From Nocardioides sp. NBC_00368 (GTDB lineage Bacteria > Actinomycetota > Actinomycetes > Propionibacteriales > Nocardioidaceae), in contig NZ_CP107970.1 in NCBI RefSeq assembly GCF_036090055.1, forward strand, positions 1,800,501-1,864,500: a stretch of DNA of 64,000 bases, given 5' to 3'. A program made the position numbers and the translations under genes. Below are positions 7,325 to 15,286 of the stretch, piece by piece. The notes under the pieces were generated by a model. The model had not been told where the DNA came from. It worked only from the letters and a program-made list of their open reading frames with translations, and ran no database searches. Positions within the stretch are counted from its first letter, which is position 1. Every line of letters starts with the position of its first letter.

Positions 7325-8181
7325 TGCAGCCCCCTGATCGCTCGCGCCGGACGACGGCGTCCGGCGATCGTCCAGACCATGTCGACGGTCTGCCGGGTCT
7401 CGATGACCTGGTGGACCCGGTAGATGCGTGCCCCGGCCATCGCGCAGACCGACGTCGCGGCCAGGGTGCCGAGGAGACGCTCACCGACCGGCAGGTCGAG
7501 GGTCTCCCCCACGAAGTCCTTGTTGGAGAGCGAGACCAGCACCGGCCAGCCGGTCTCGACCATCTCTCCCAGTCGGCGGGTGATCTCCAGGGAGTGGAAG
7601 GTGTTCTTCCCGAAGTCGTGGGCGGGATCGATCACGATCGAGTCCTTGGCCACGCCGGCGTCGAGGGCGCGCTGGGCGTAGGCCAGGGTCGAGTCGATCG
7701 CGTCGCGGACGACGTCGTCGTACTCGACCCGGTAGGGCCTCGTCCGCGGCGTCACACCGCCGGTGTGGGTGCAGACGATCGCGGCACCGTGGGCGGCCGC
7801 GACATCGACGAGCTCCGGGTCGGCACCGCCCCAGGCATCGTTGATCAGGTCGGCACCGGCCGCGCACACCGCGTCGCCGACCTCGGCGCGCCAGGTGTCG
7901 ACCGAGATCACCAGCGCCGGGAACTCCTCACGCACCCGGGCGACGAAGTCGACCACCCGGGCCTTCTCCTCCGCGACGTCGATCTCGGCGCCAGGGGCCG
8001 CCTTGATCCCGCCGATGTCGACGATCTCAGCGCCCTGGGAGGCGACCAGACGTACGCGCTCGAAGGCCGCGTCCTCGGCCCAGGTCGCTCCCTTGTCGAA
8101 GAACGAGTCCGGGGTGCGGTTGACGATCGCCATCATGAGCGCTTCGTCATCGCCGAAGTCGTGTCGTCCGAGGCGCAGCAT
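7321..8181 (-). CDS. folP2: Dihydropteroate synthase-like protein FolP2
   Basis: 286-aa TIM-barrel protein of the pterin-binding family. The DHPS blocks are recognisable: MAIVNRTPDSFFDKG (ordinary DHPS has DSFSDGG), IVDIGGIKAAPGAE, ISVDTWRAEV, AGADLINDAWGG, IDPAHDFGKNT and RVHQV at the end. The altered glycine loop and missing canonical residues match the mycobacterial FolP2 group, which lacks normal DHPS activity. It overlaps the gpgS stop by 1 bp, the same neighbour as in Mycobacterium tuberculosis (folP2 beside gpgS), so a role with glucosylglycerate/methylglucose polysaccharide metabolism is more likely than folate synthesis. Confidence 0.8.
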   Translation of the reverse strand: MLRLGRHDFGDDEALMMAIVNRTPDSFFDKGATWAEDAAFERVRLVASQGAEIVDIGGIKAAPGAEIDVAEEKARVVDFVARVREEFPALVISVDTWRAEVGDAVCAAGADLINDAWGGADPELVDVAAAHGAAIVCTHTGGVTPRTRPYRVEYDDVVRDAIDSTLAYAQRALDAGVAKDSIVIDPAHDFGKNTFHSLEITRRLGEMVETGWPVLVSLSNKDFVGETLDLPVGERLLGTLAATSVCAMAGARIYRVHQVIETRQTVDMVWTIAGRRRPARAIRGLQ

Positions 8182-9095
8182 CAGGCGACCATACCGCCCG
8201 GGCCGTCACTCAGTGGCGGCCGCTCCAGGAGGCTCACGCTCCGGTCGAGCACCTTGGTGGAGCCGTCGATCGGGATGTACTGCCGCATCTCGACGTCGTC
8301 GCCCGCCGGACCGGTGCCGAGGCGACGCGACATCATGCCCACGATCTGGGTCGCCATCAGGCCGAGGTCGAAGAGATCCTGGTGGCTGTGGTCCCGCTGG
8401 CCGAGGTCGACCTGCGCGATCGCGTCCATCCCCCGGGTGTCCAGGGTGTCGACGAGCGCGGCCAGCTCCACGCCGTAGCCGGTCGGGACCCGCAGCCGCT
8501 CGAACAGCGAGCGGCGGATCGACCACTCCCCCGCCAGCGGCTGGATCAGGTCGCGCAGCGGCCGGCGGTGCAGGGCCAGCAACGGGCGGGCGACGAGCTC
8601 GGTGACCCGGCCGCCGTCGAGACCGTGCTCCCCCGGGCGCCGGTAGAAGCCCTTGACCAGCTCGATCGTCGGATTGTTGACAAGGGGGCCGACCAGGCCG
8701 CGTACGAAATGGGTGTCCCAGTCGGTCAGGTCGGCGTCCATGAAGACGATGAGCTCGCCGGTGGTCACGAACTGCGACTTCCACATCGCCTCGCCCTTGC
8801 CGGGGTAGGAGCCGAGATCGGGCCGGATCTCGGCCGAGGCGTAGACGTCGGCGCCCGCGTCCGAGGCGATCCGCGCGGTCTCGTCGGAGGAGTCGGAGTC
8901 GATGACGACGAGCTCGTCGACCAGGTCGGAGGTCTCCATCAGGCTGGTGCGCAGGGTGGTGACCAGGTCGCCGACGGTCGCGGCCTCGTTACGCGCCGGG
9001 ACCACGAGGCTGACCCGCTGCCCCTGTTTCGCCTCGACGAGCTCGGCCAGCGACCAGTCGTCCCAGTGATGGGTGTTGCGCTCCAACCAAGACAT
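8181..9095 (-). CDS. gpgS: Glucosyl-3-phosphoglycerate synthase
   Basis: 304-aa GT81 glycosyltransferase that transfers glucose from an NDP-glucose to 3-phosphoglycerate, the first step of glucosylglycerate and methylglucose lipopolysaccharide synthesis. It starts at the ATG at 9095 (MSWLERNTHHWDDW); an in-frame TTG lies two codons upstream. The GT-A fold shows VSLVVPARNEAATVGD, the metal-binding motif in FMDADLTDWD, PGKGEAMWKS, and the acceptor-site segment LAGEWSIRRSLFERLRVPTGYGVE. It is first in the operon with folP2. Expression is probably from the short gap before the DUF3830 gene's end; no clear regulator site is seen. Confidence 0.92.
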   Translation of the reverse strand: MSWLERNTHHWDDWSLAELVEAKQGQRVSLVVPARNEAATVGDLVTTLRTSLMETSDLVDELVVIDSDSSDETARIASDAGADVYASAEIRPDLGSYPGKGEAMWKSQFVTTGELIVFMDADLTDWDTHFVRGLVGPLVNNPTIELVKGFYRRPGEHGLDGGRVTELVARPLLALHRRPLRDLIQPLAGEWSIRRSLFERLRVPTGYGVELAALVDTLDTRGMDAIAQVDLGQRDHSHQDLFDLGLMATQIVGMMSRRLGTGPAGDDVEMRQYIPIDGSTKVLDRSVSLLERPPLSDGPGGMVA

Positions 9096-9161
9096 GCCCA
9101 AACCCTATCGACGGAAACCCAGACACCTGACCGATACCCGATCCGTCCGGCTCCCAGTCGC

Positions 9162-9674
9162 CTAGGGCGCGTCCTCGTGCGAGCGCGCGAAGGTGAGGAC
9201 CTCGTCGGTGGCACCGTTCATCCAGACGTCCTGGCAGGCCTGCGCCATCTCCTCGAGACCGTCGACGACGGTGCCGAAGACGTTGCCCGGCACCCATCCC
9301 TGGTCGCCGTTGATGAGCAGGTTGTTGCGGCCGTAGAAGAGGGCGAGGTCGACGATCTCGGTCATCGCCCCGGGCCCGCGGTCCTCCGGGTAGCCGTAGG
9401 ACGGGTTGCCGAGGTCGTCGGAGGAGAACGCGAAGTAGCACAGGTCCCCGGGGATCGGCGTGACCGTGGTGTTCTCCTTGCCCGGCTCCTTCGCGGCGAA
9501 GGCTGGGACCAGGTGGTAGATCTCGTTGCGGGCGTACTTGCCGTGGAAGACCTGGCCGCTGAGCGGCAGCGCGTCCCAGACGGCGCCCGCGGTGCGTGGT
9601 GCCTCCTCGTCGAGGAGCCGTGCGAGGCAGGAGACCCCTCGTCGTTCCAGAGTGACGGTGATGTAGCGGCTCAT
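9162..9674 (-). CDS. DUF3830 family protein (cyclophilin-like fold)
   Basis: 170-aa protein starting MSRYITVTLERRGVSCLARLLDEEAPRT, the typical DUF3830 opening. HGKYARNEIYHLVP, PGDLCYFAF, EIVDLALFYGRNNLLINGDQGWVPGNVFG and FARSHE near the C-terminus are family blocks. No catalytic function is established; family members usually sit beside amidases, hydantoinase-like enzymes and racemases, as here. Its start overlaps the amidase stop (ATGA), so it is the last gene of the dehydrogenase-amidase-DUF3830 operon. Confidence 0.8.
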   Translation of the reverse strand: MSRYITVTLERRGVSCLARLLDEEAPRTAGAVWDALPLSGQVFHGKYARNEIYHLVPAFAAKEPGKENTTVTPIPGDLCYFAFSSDDLGNPSYGYPEDRGPGAMTEIVDLALFYGRNNLLINGDQGWVPGNVFGTVVDGLEEMAQACQDVWMNGATDEVLTFARSHEDAP

Positions 9675-11092
9675 CGGGCTCCTCGAGGATTGTCGACAGG
9701 TCGGGCGAACAGCTCACCGCTGGCGCGCTCGTACGCCCGCGCCGCTCGCAGCACTCGGGCGTCGTCGTGGCGGGCGCCGACGATCTGGAGTCCGACCGGC
9801 AGCCCGGCGTCGGTGGTGCCGCACGGCACGCTCGCCGCCGGCTGCTGGGTCATGTTGAAGGGATAGGTGTAGGGCGTCCAGCTCGGCCACCATTGCGAGG
9901 GCCACCCCTGCGGCGCCTGCAGGCCCCGCTCGAAGGCGGTGATCGGCATCGTCGGCGTGACCAGCAGGTCGTACGTCTCGTGGAACCGCCCCATCAGCCG
10001 GCCCAGGTCCATCCGGACGGCGGTGGCATCGAGGTAGTCGGCGGCGGAGCCACGGCCCTTGGTCTCGATGCCTTCGCGCAGCAGCGGGTCGATCCGGTCG
10101 ATCGCGCCGGCCGGGTAGGCGTCGATGACCTTGCCGGCGCCGCAGAACCAGAGCACCTCGAAGGCCTCGACCGGGTCGGCGAAGCCGGGGTCGATCTCCT
10201 CGACCACAGCCCCCTCGGACTCCAGGACGGCGACCGCCGCGCGGACCAGCCGTTCGACCTCGGGGTCGTTCTTCACGTACCCGAGCGTGGGCGAGAACGC
10301 GACCCGCAGCCCCTCGACTCCCCCGTCCAGGCCGGTCAGGAAGGAGGCCGTGGGTGTCGGCATCGCGGACCAGTCGCGCGAGTCGAAGCCGGCGATCACG
10401 TCGAGCAGGGCGGCGGCGTCTCGCACCGTCCTGGTCATCGGGCCGGCGTGGGAGAGCGTGCCGAACGGGCTGGCCGGGTAGAGCGGCACCAGGCCGTAGG
10501 TCGGCTTGATCGTCACGGTGCCTGTGAACGATGCCGGGATCCTGACCGAGCCGCCGCCGTCGGTGCCGAGCGCCCAGGGGCCCATGCCGAGGCCGACCGC
10601 CGTGGCGGCGCCGCCACTGGAGCCGCCCGAGGTGAGACCGGGGTCCCAGGGGTTGCCGGTCGAGCCGTGGCGCAGCGAGTCGGTGACGCCCTTCCAGGCG
10701 AACTCCGGAGTCGTCGTCTTCCCGGTGATCACGGCACCGGCCTCACGTAGCCGCGCGACGGCGGGCGCGTCCTCCGGCCAGGGCCCGGCCTCGTCGATGA
10801 GCCAGGTGCCGCGGATTGTCGGCAATCCTGCAGTCCACAGGATGTCCTTGACCGAGGTCGGTACGCCGTCTGCACTGCCGAGCGGACGCCCCGCACGCCA
10901 CCGCTCGGTGGACGCGGTCGCCTGCGCCAGCGCCCCGTCCGGCTCGACGCGGACGAACGCGTTCACCGCAGGGTCGCGCTCCTCGATCGTGTCGAGGACC
11001 GACCGGGTTGCGTCGAGCGGCGTGAAGGCACCCGAGCGGTAACCGGCCACGAGCTCGGCAGCGGTCAGGGTGCTGAGGCCGGGCTCGGTCAT
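9671..11092 (-). CDS. Amidase signature family hydrolase
   Basis: 473-aa cytoplasmic amidase. The Ser-cisSer-Lys triad is visible: Lys in GVPTSVKDILWTAG, and the serines in TSGGSSGGAATAVGLGMGPWALGTDGGGS. PASFTGTVTIKPTYGLVP and SHAGPMTRTVRDAA are standard family blocks. It should hydrolyse a carboxamide to acid and ammonia; the substrate cannot be read from the sequence. The start overlaps the dehydrogenase stop (ATGA) and its stop overlaps the DUF3830 start. It belongs to the GntR-controlled island at 9162-18818. Confidence 0.9.
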   Translation of the reverse strand: MTEPGLSTLTAAELVAGYRSGAFTPLDATRSVLDTIEERDPAVNAFVRVEPDGALAQATASTERWRAGRPLGSADGVPTSVKDILWTAGLPTIRGTWLIDEAGPWPEDAPAVARLREAGAVITGKTTTPEFAWKGVTDSLRHGSTGNPWDPGLTSGGSSGGAATAVGLGMGPWALGTDGGGSVRIPASFTGTVTIKPTYGLVPLYPASPFGTLSHAGPMTRTVRDAAALLDVIAGFDSRDWSAMPTPTASFLTGLDGGVEGLRVAFSPTLGYVKNDPEVERLVRAAVAVLESEGAVVEEIDPGFADPVEAFEVLWFCGAGKVIDAYPAGAIDRIDPLLREGIETKGRGSAADYLDATAVRMDLGRLMGRFHETYDLLVTPTMPITAFERGLQAPQGWPSQWWPSWTPYTYPFNMTQQPAASVPCGTTDAGLPVGLQIVGARHDDARVLRAARAYERASGELFARPVDNPRGAR

Positions 11093-12084
11093 GCCTGCTC
11101 CCCCTTCTCCGCGACGACGAAGCCGTGCTGCTTGTCGACGACGTTCAGCAGCGGCTCACCGCTCAGCCAGCGCCCGGCGTTGTCGACGAACTGACGCGCC
11201 AGCGCCTCCCGCCAGCCTTCGTAGTCGCCGGACATGTGGGCCGAGACCGCGACTCCCGGCATGGTCCAGAGGGGGCTGTCGTGCGGGAGCGGCTCGACCT
11301 CGAAGACGTCGAGCGACGCCGCCTCGAGCGGGCCGTCCCGGAGCGCCGAGACGAGCGCTTCCTCGTCGACGATCGGCCCGCGGCCGACGTTGACGAGATG
11401 GCTGCCAGGCTTCATCGCCGCGAGTACGTCCTTGCTGATCAGACCCCGGGTCTCGGCGGTCAGCGGCGCCGTCACGACGACGTGGTCCGCCCAGCCGACA
11501 TGGGCCGTCAGGTCGACGCTCGCGACGACCTCGCCGAAGTCGGGATCACCGCCGCGGGCGCTGCGACCGGCGCCACGTACGTCCATCCCGACCGCACGCA
11601 GCAGCCGGGCCGTCTCACGGCCGATCGCGCCGGTGCCGACGACGAGCGCGGTCTCGGTGCTGATCAGCCGGGTCTCGCGGCGACGCCAGGTGCGGGCGGC
11701 CTGCAGGTCGTGGCTGTGGTGGATGTCCTTGGCCACGGCCAGGATCGAGCCGAGCACGAACTCGGCCATCGCCCGGTCGAAGATGCCGCGGGCGTTGGTG
11801 ACCACGACGTCGGAGTCCACCAGCTCGGGGAAGAGCAGCTTGTCGACCCCAGCGGCGGCGACGTGGATCCAGCGCAACGAGTCGGCGCTCGGCCAGGCGT
11901 CGCGGACGGCCTCGGAGAAGTAGTCCCACAGCAGGAGCGCCTCCGCTCCGCGGAGCGCGTCGGCGAGACCGGCGGCATCGGTGTAGGTGACCTCGGCGGC
12001 GGCCTCGACACTCTCCATCCCGGTGGGTCTTCCGCCGTCAGGCGGGCAGAGGATCGTGATCGCGGGGCGCCGGGACGTCTCCAA
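11089..12084 (-). CDS. D-2-hydroxyacid dehydrogenase
   Basis: 331-aa NAD(P)-dependent dehydrogenase. I take the TTG at 12084 as start because GGAGGA lies 6-7 bp upstream; the longer reading begins at a GTG at 12111 with no ribosome binding site. The nucleotide loop is ALVVGTGAIGRETARLL. Catalytic Arg, Glu and His appear in NVGRGPIVDEEAL, AASLDVFEVEPLPHDSP and AVSAHMSGDYEGW. It is the first gene of the minus-strand operon, divergent from the racemase-like pair, with the shared 14-bp operator at 12153-12166 in between. It probably reduces or oxidises a 2-keto/2-hydroxy acid formed in the pathway. Confidence 0.85.
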   Translation of the reverse strand: METSRRPAITILCPPDGGRPTGMESVEAAAEVTYTDAAGLADALRGAEALLLWDYFSEAVRDAWPSADSLRWIHVAAAGVDKLLFPELVDSDVVVTNARGIFDRAMAEFVLGSILAVAKDIHHSHDLQAARTWRRRETRLISTETALVVGTGAIGRETARLLRAVGMDVRGAGRSARGGDPDFGEVVASVDLTAHVGWADHVVVTAPLTAETRGLISKDVLAAMKPGSHLVNVGRGPIVDEEALVSALRDGPLEAASLDVFEVEPLPHDSPLWTMPGVAVSAHMSGDYEGWREALARQFVDNAGRWLSGEPLLNVVDKQHGFVVAEKGEQA

Positions 12085-12152
12085 GAAAAATCCTCCGTCG
12101 CATCGACACACCTCCGCAACAATCCGAGACTACGCTAGGAGGGCAGTTTGCA

Positions 12153-12166
12153 GATTGTCAACAATC
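12153..12166. promoter_or_regulatory. GntR-type operator (site 1) between the divergent catabolic operons
   Basis: GATTGTCAACAATC: 6-bp arms GATTGT and ACAATC around a 2-bp centre, 13 bp before the ATG at 12180. It matches the TNGTN(0-3)ACNA pattern of FadR-subfamily GntR regulators. The identical 14-mer recurs at 15239 and 17537, each time immediately upstream of a gene of this island. Its position near the start codon implies repression. Confidence 0.75.
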
Positions 12167-12179
12167 CTAGCGAGGTGCG

Positions 12180-12890
12180 ATGTCCCCGACGGTACGCATC
12201 GCCGTGGTAGTTCCGCATGACATGGTGCTCGACCACGAGCTGTGGCGCTGGGCCCCGGCCGACACCACTCTGCTCTTCAACCGGACGCCCTTCACCGACC
12301 GTGCGGTCACCCTGGAGATGGCCGAGGAGATCAGCGAGACCGCGGTCGTCGAGCAGGCCGTGCGCGACCTGTCGGCCGCCGAGCCCCACGTCTACGTCTA
12401 TGCCTGCACCTCGGGCAGCTTCGTCCACGGCCGGCACGGCGAACGCCGGCTGACCGCCGCGATGCGCCGCGCCGGCGGTGCTCCCGCGGTCACCACCTCC
12501 GGTGCCGTGCTGGAGTCGCTCGCCGCACTGCACGTCTCGCGGGTCGCGGTCGCCACCCCCTACGACGCCACGCTCGCCGCTCGGTTCGCCAGCTTCCTCG
12601 CCGACGCCGGGATCGCCGTGGTGAGCGCGGGCGACCTCGGGCTGAGCCACCACATCTGGGAGGTTCCCTACGAGGCCACGCTGGAGCTGGTGCGGGCAGC
12701 CGACACCGACGCGGCCGAGGCGGTCGTCGTCTCGTGCACCAATCTGGCGACGTACGCCATCATCGGCCGGCTCGAGGCCGACCTCGGGAAGCCGGTCGTC
12801 TCGGCCAACCGGGCGACCATGGAGGCTGCGCTCCGGCTGGTCGGGCGCACCCCGCCGACCGCCGAGCGCCTGTGGGGGCACGCCTCGTGA
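12180..12890 (+). CDS. Maleate isomerase-like protein (Asp/Glu racemase superfamily), two-cysteine type
   Basis: 236-aa cytoplasmic enzyme of the Asp/Glu/hydantoin racemase superfamily, closest in layout to maleate cis-trans isomerases and arylmalonate decarboxylases. Two candidate catalytic cysteines are in the expected places: Cys76 in VYVYACTSGSF and Cys186 in VVVSCTNLATY. Maleate isomerase uses a Cys76/Cys194 pair in Nocardia farcinica, as I recall. The ATG at 12180 is preceded by GAGGTG. It is directly downstream of GntR operator site 1. Its stop overlaps the next start (GTGA). The substrate is unknown; it could isomerise, racemise or decarboxylate a dicarboxylate or amide. Confidence 0.8.
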   Translation: MSPTVRIAVVVPHDMVLDHELWRWAPADTTLLFNRTPFTDRAVTLEMAEEISETAVVEQAVRDLSAAEPHVYVYACTSGSFVHGRHGERRLTAAMRRAGGAPAVTTSGAVLESLAALHVSRVAVATPYDATLAARFASFLADAGIAVVSAGDLGLSHHIWEVPYEATLELVRAADTDAAEAVVVSCTNLATYAIIGRLEADLGKPVVSANRATMEAALRLVGRTPPTAERLWGHAS

Positions 12891-13606
12891 CCCGGCCGCC
12901 GGTCGTCGGGCTGCTCTATCCCGGTTACGCGGCCGAGGACGACTTCCCCGCGCTCGAGAACGCGCTCGGCGGTGCGATCTGGCTACCGCTCGTCCACACC
13001 TCCATGGGGCGCGACGAGCACACCGTCGAGGCTCTGCTCGACACCGGCTCCGCGGCCAGGCTCGCCGAGGGCGCCGACGCGATCGCGGTCCACTCCCCCG
13101 ACGCGGTGATGTGGGCATGCACGTCCGGCAGCTTCGTCTACGGCCGGGACGGCGCCGCGGCCCAGGCGGCCGCGATCAGCGAGCGCTTGGGCGTGCCCGC
13201 CTCGTCGACCTCGATCGCGTTCGTCGAGGCGGCCCGGGCGCTCGGGCTCGGGAAGGTCGCTGTCGCCGCCTCCTATCCCGAGGATCTGGCCCGACACTTC
13301 CGCACCTTCCTGGCGGCGGGTGGGATCGAGGTCGTCTCCTTCGGCGCCAGCGGGATCTTCACCGCCGTCGACGCAGGCCGCCTGGGCCCGGATGCGGTCC
13401 TGGAGATGACCGTGGCTGTCGACGTTCCCGAGGCCGAGGCCGTCCTCGTACCCGACACGGCGGTGCACACGCTGACCTGCATCGATACGCTGGAGAAAGC
13501 CGTCGGGAAACCCGTGCTGACGGCCAACCAGGTGACCGTCTGGGAGGGCCTGCGACTCGCCGGGAGCCCCCGCCCCCTGCCACGGCTCGGAGCACTGTTC
13601 GGGTAG
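12887..13606 (+). CDS. Asp/Glu racemase superfamily protein lacking the second cysteine
   Basis: 239-aa paralogue of the preceding gene, starting at the GTG at 12887 (GTGACCCGG) that overlaps the upstream TGA. The first catalytic position is kept (Cys78 in VMWACTSGSFVYG). At the second position the family cysteine is replaced: LVPDTAVHT aligns with VVSCTNLAT, giving Asp190 where the partner has Cys186. Loss of one cysteine should abolish two-base racemisation, so it is either a single-cysteine decarboxylase-like enzyme or a subunit of a heteromer with its neighbour. It ends before a small hairpin (13656-13673). Confidence 0.75.
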   Translation: MTRPPVVGLLYPGYAAEDDFPALENALGGAIWLPLVHTSMGRDEHTVEALLDTGSAARLAEGADAIAVHSPDAVMWACTSGSFVYGRDGAAAQAAAISERLGVPASSTSIAFVEAARALGLGKVAVAASYPEDLARHFRTFLAAGGIEVVSFGASGIFTAVDAGRLGPDAVLEMTVAVDVPEAEAVLVPDTAVHTLTCIDTLEKAVGKPVLTANQVTVWEGLRLAGSPRPLPRLGALFG

Positions 13607-13655
13607 CCTCGCGGCTTTATGTAAACCTCCCGCCCCACCCTGCGTCACCATCGCC

Positions 13656-13673
13656 GCGCCCTAGCCAGGGCGC
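13656..13673 (+). terminator. Short hairpin after the racemase-like pair
   Basis: Arms GCGCCCT and AGGGCGC around the loop AGCC. It lies 50 bp after the stop at 13606 and before the operator of the transporter gene, so it may end or attenuate the upstream transcript. No U-run follows, as is common in high-GC actinobacteria. Confidence 0.45.
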
Positions 13674-13697
13674 ATAGACAGCGCTAACGTGACGAGA

Positions 13698-13709
13698 ATT
13701 GTTGACAAA
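13698..13709. promoter_or_regulatory. GntR-type operator (site 2) upstream of the MHS transporter
   Basis: ATTGTTGACAAA has the same TTGT-N2-ACAA core as the other three sites, read on the opposite strand. It lies 68 bp before the transporter ATG. Its outer bases differ from the exact 14-mer, so it may be a weaker site. Confidence 0.6.
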
Positions 13710-13776
13710 CCTACTGTCGACACTGCGGGTCAAAAGCGGTCCCCAGCCATCAATCACACCGAATAGGTGAGAAGAA

Positions 13777-15147
13777 ATGTCCGGAACCCCAACCATCCCC
13801 TCCGACGAGGCACAACCCGACAAGTCGAAGCTCCGAAGAGCCATCACGGGCTCAGCGGTCGGCAATGCGACCGAATGGTTCGACTACGGCGCCTTCGCCT
13901 ATGTCGCGACAGAGATCACCGCCAACTTCTTCCCGGAGTACGGCTTCGCAGGCACGGCTCTGACGTTCGCGATCTCGTTCATCCTGCGACCGCTCGGCGG
14001 CCTCTTCTGGGGCCCGCTCGGCGACCGCATCGGACGCCAGCGCGTCCTCGCGATGACGATCATCCTGATGGCGGCCGCCACCTTCCTGGTCGGCTGCCTG
14101 CCGACGTACGACTCGGTCGGCATCTGGGCCGTGGTCCTGCTCGTGGTTCTCCGCGTGATCCAGGGATTCTCGACCGGCGGCGAGTACGGCGGCGCCGCGA
14201 CCTACATGGCCGAGTGCGCACCCGACAAGAAGCGCGGGTTCTACGGCAGCTTCCTCGAGTTCGGCACCATCGTCGGCTTCACCGCCGCCATCGCGGTCGT
14301 CTTCACCACCGAGTCGATCATCGGCGACGCGGCGATGACCGAGTGGGGCTGGCGTATCCCGTTCCTGATCGGTGGTCCGATCGGCCTGATCGGCCTCTAC
14401 ATCCGGACCAGGCTCGAGGAGACCCCGGTCTTCCAGGAGCTCGAGACGCAGGACGCCGTCGAGGGCGGTGCGGGAGCCGCGCTGAAGGACCTCTTCGCGC
14501 TGTTCTGGAAGCCGATCCTCACGCTGATCGGCCTGGTCGCCGCGCTCAACATCGCCAACTACACCCTCCTCGCCTATATGGCGACCTACCTGCAGGAGGA
14601 AGCCGGGTTCAGCAGCGCCGACGCCGACCTGCTGGTCATCTTCGGGCAGATCGCGATGTTGATCTTCCTGCCGATCGCCGGAGCACTCTCGGACCGGGTC
14701 GGCCGCAAGCCGATGTGGGGTGGCTCCTTCATCGGGCTGATCGTGCTGTCGGTCCCGATGCTCCTCCTGATCGGCCAGGGCTTCTGGCCGGCCGTCCTCG
14801 GGTTCACCGTGCTGGGCATCGTCTACGTCGCCCAGCTGGCGACGATCTCGGCGACCTTCCCGGCGATGTTCCCCTCGCAGGTGCGCTACGGCGGGATGGC
14901 GATCGGCTACAACATCTCCACCGCCGCCTTCGGCGGCACGGCCCTGTACGTCAACAACGCGCTGATCGGCGCCACCGGCGACGTGCTGATGCCGGCCTAC
15001 TACATGATCGCCGGATCGGTGGTCGGTCTGATCGCGCTGTTCTTCGTCGTCGAGACGGCGGGCAAGTCGATCCGGGGCACCGAGATCCCGGGTACGCCGG
15101 AGTCCGAGGCCGAGCTCGCCGAGCTCGACAAGGCCCAGACCCTCTGA
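13777..15147 (+). CDS. MHS family (MFS) metabolite:proton symporter
   Basis: 456-aa inner-membrane transporter with about 12 membrane segments. The MHS signatures are GNATEWFDYGAFAY at the first helix, LRPLGGLFWGPLGDRIGRQRVL, GFSTGGEYGGAATYMAE and WGWRIPFLIGGPIGLIGLYIR. These place it with ProP/KgtP/ShiA-type importers of organic acids and zwitterions. Its ATG is preceded by GAGAAG. An operator of the island's GntR regulator lies upstream and a strong hairpin (15163-15200) follows, so it is its own unit and probably imports the pathway substrate. Confidence 0.9.
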   Translation: MSGTPTIPSDEAQPDKSKLRRAITGSAVGNATEWFDYGAFAYVATEITANFFPEYGFAGTALTFAISFILRPLGGLFWGPLGDRIGRQRVLAMTIILMAAATFLVGCLPTYDSVGIWAVVLLVVLRVIQGFSTGGEYGGAATYMAECAPDKKRGFYGSFLEFGTIVGFTAAIAVVFTTESIIGDAAMTEWGWRIPFLIGGPIGLIGLYIRTRLEETPVFQELETQDAVEGGAGAALKDLFALFWKPILTLIGLVAALNIANYTLLAYMATYLQEEAGFSSADADLLVIFGQIAMLIFLPIAGALSDRVGRKPMWGGSFIGLIVLSVPMLLLIGQGFWPAVLGFTVLGIVYVAQLATISATFPAMFPSQVRYGGMAIGYNISTAAFGGTALYVNNALIGATGDVLMPAYYMIAGSVVGLIALFFVVETAGKSIRGTEIPGTPESEAELAELDKAQTL

Positions 15148-15162
15148 TCGGCGACTGCTGAC

Positions 15163-15200
15163 GAGCGGGCCGGGGCGCGTCATTCGTGCCCGGCCCGCTC
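15163..15200 (+). terminator. Strong hairpin terminator after the MHS transporter
   Basis: Perfect 12-bp arms (GAGCGGGCCGGG at 15163-15174 and its complement at 15189-15200) with a 14-nt loop, 15 bp after the stop codon. It ends before GntR operator site 3. Confidence 0.75.
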
Positions 15201-15238
15201 GCTGGTCTTTCCGCCCCGCATGCGTGGCCACATGCAAT

Positions 15239-15252
15239 GATTGTCAACAATC
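15239..15252. promoter_or_regulatory. GntR-type operator (site 3) upstream of the GntR gene
   Basis: Exact copy of GATTGTCAACAATC, 34 bp before the chosen TTG start of the regulator, consistent with autoregulation. Confidence 0.75.
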
Positions 15253-15286
15253 AGAACTCTTTCTCGGTGACCCATCGGAGACCACG

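Noticed and set aside
9688..9699. Operator-like ATTGTCGACAG at the amidase/DUF3830 junction
   Set aside because: Inside coupled coding sequence, with a degenerate right arm; the genes overlap and need no promoter.
10815..10828. Fifth GntR operator (GATTGTCGGCAATC) inside the amidase gene
   Set aside because: The core lacks the ACAA half, and the site is in the middle of a coding region; probably chance.
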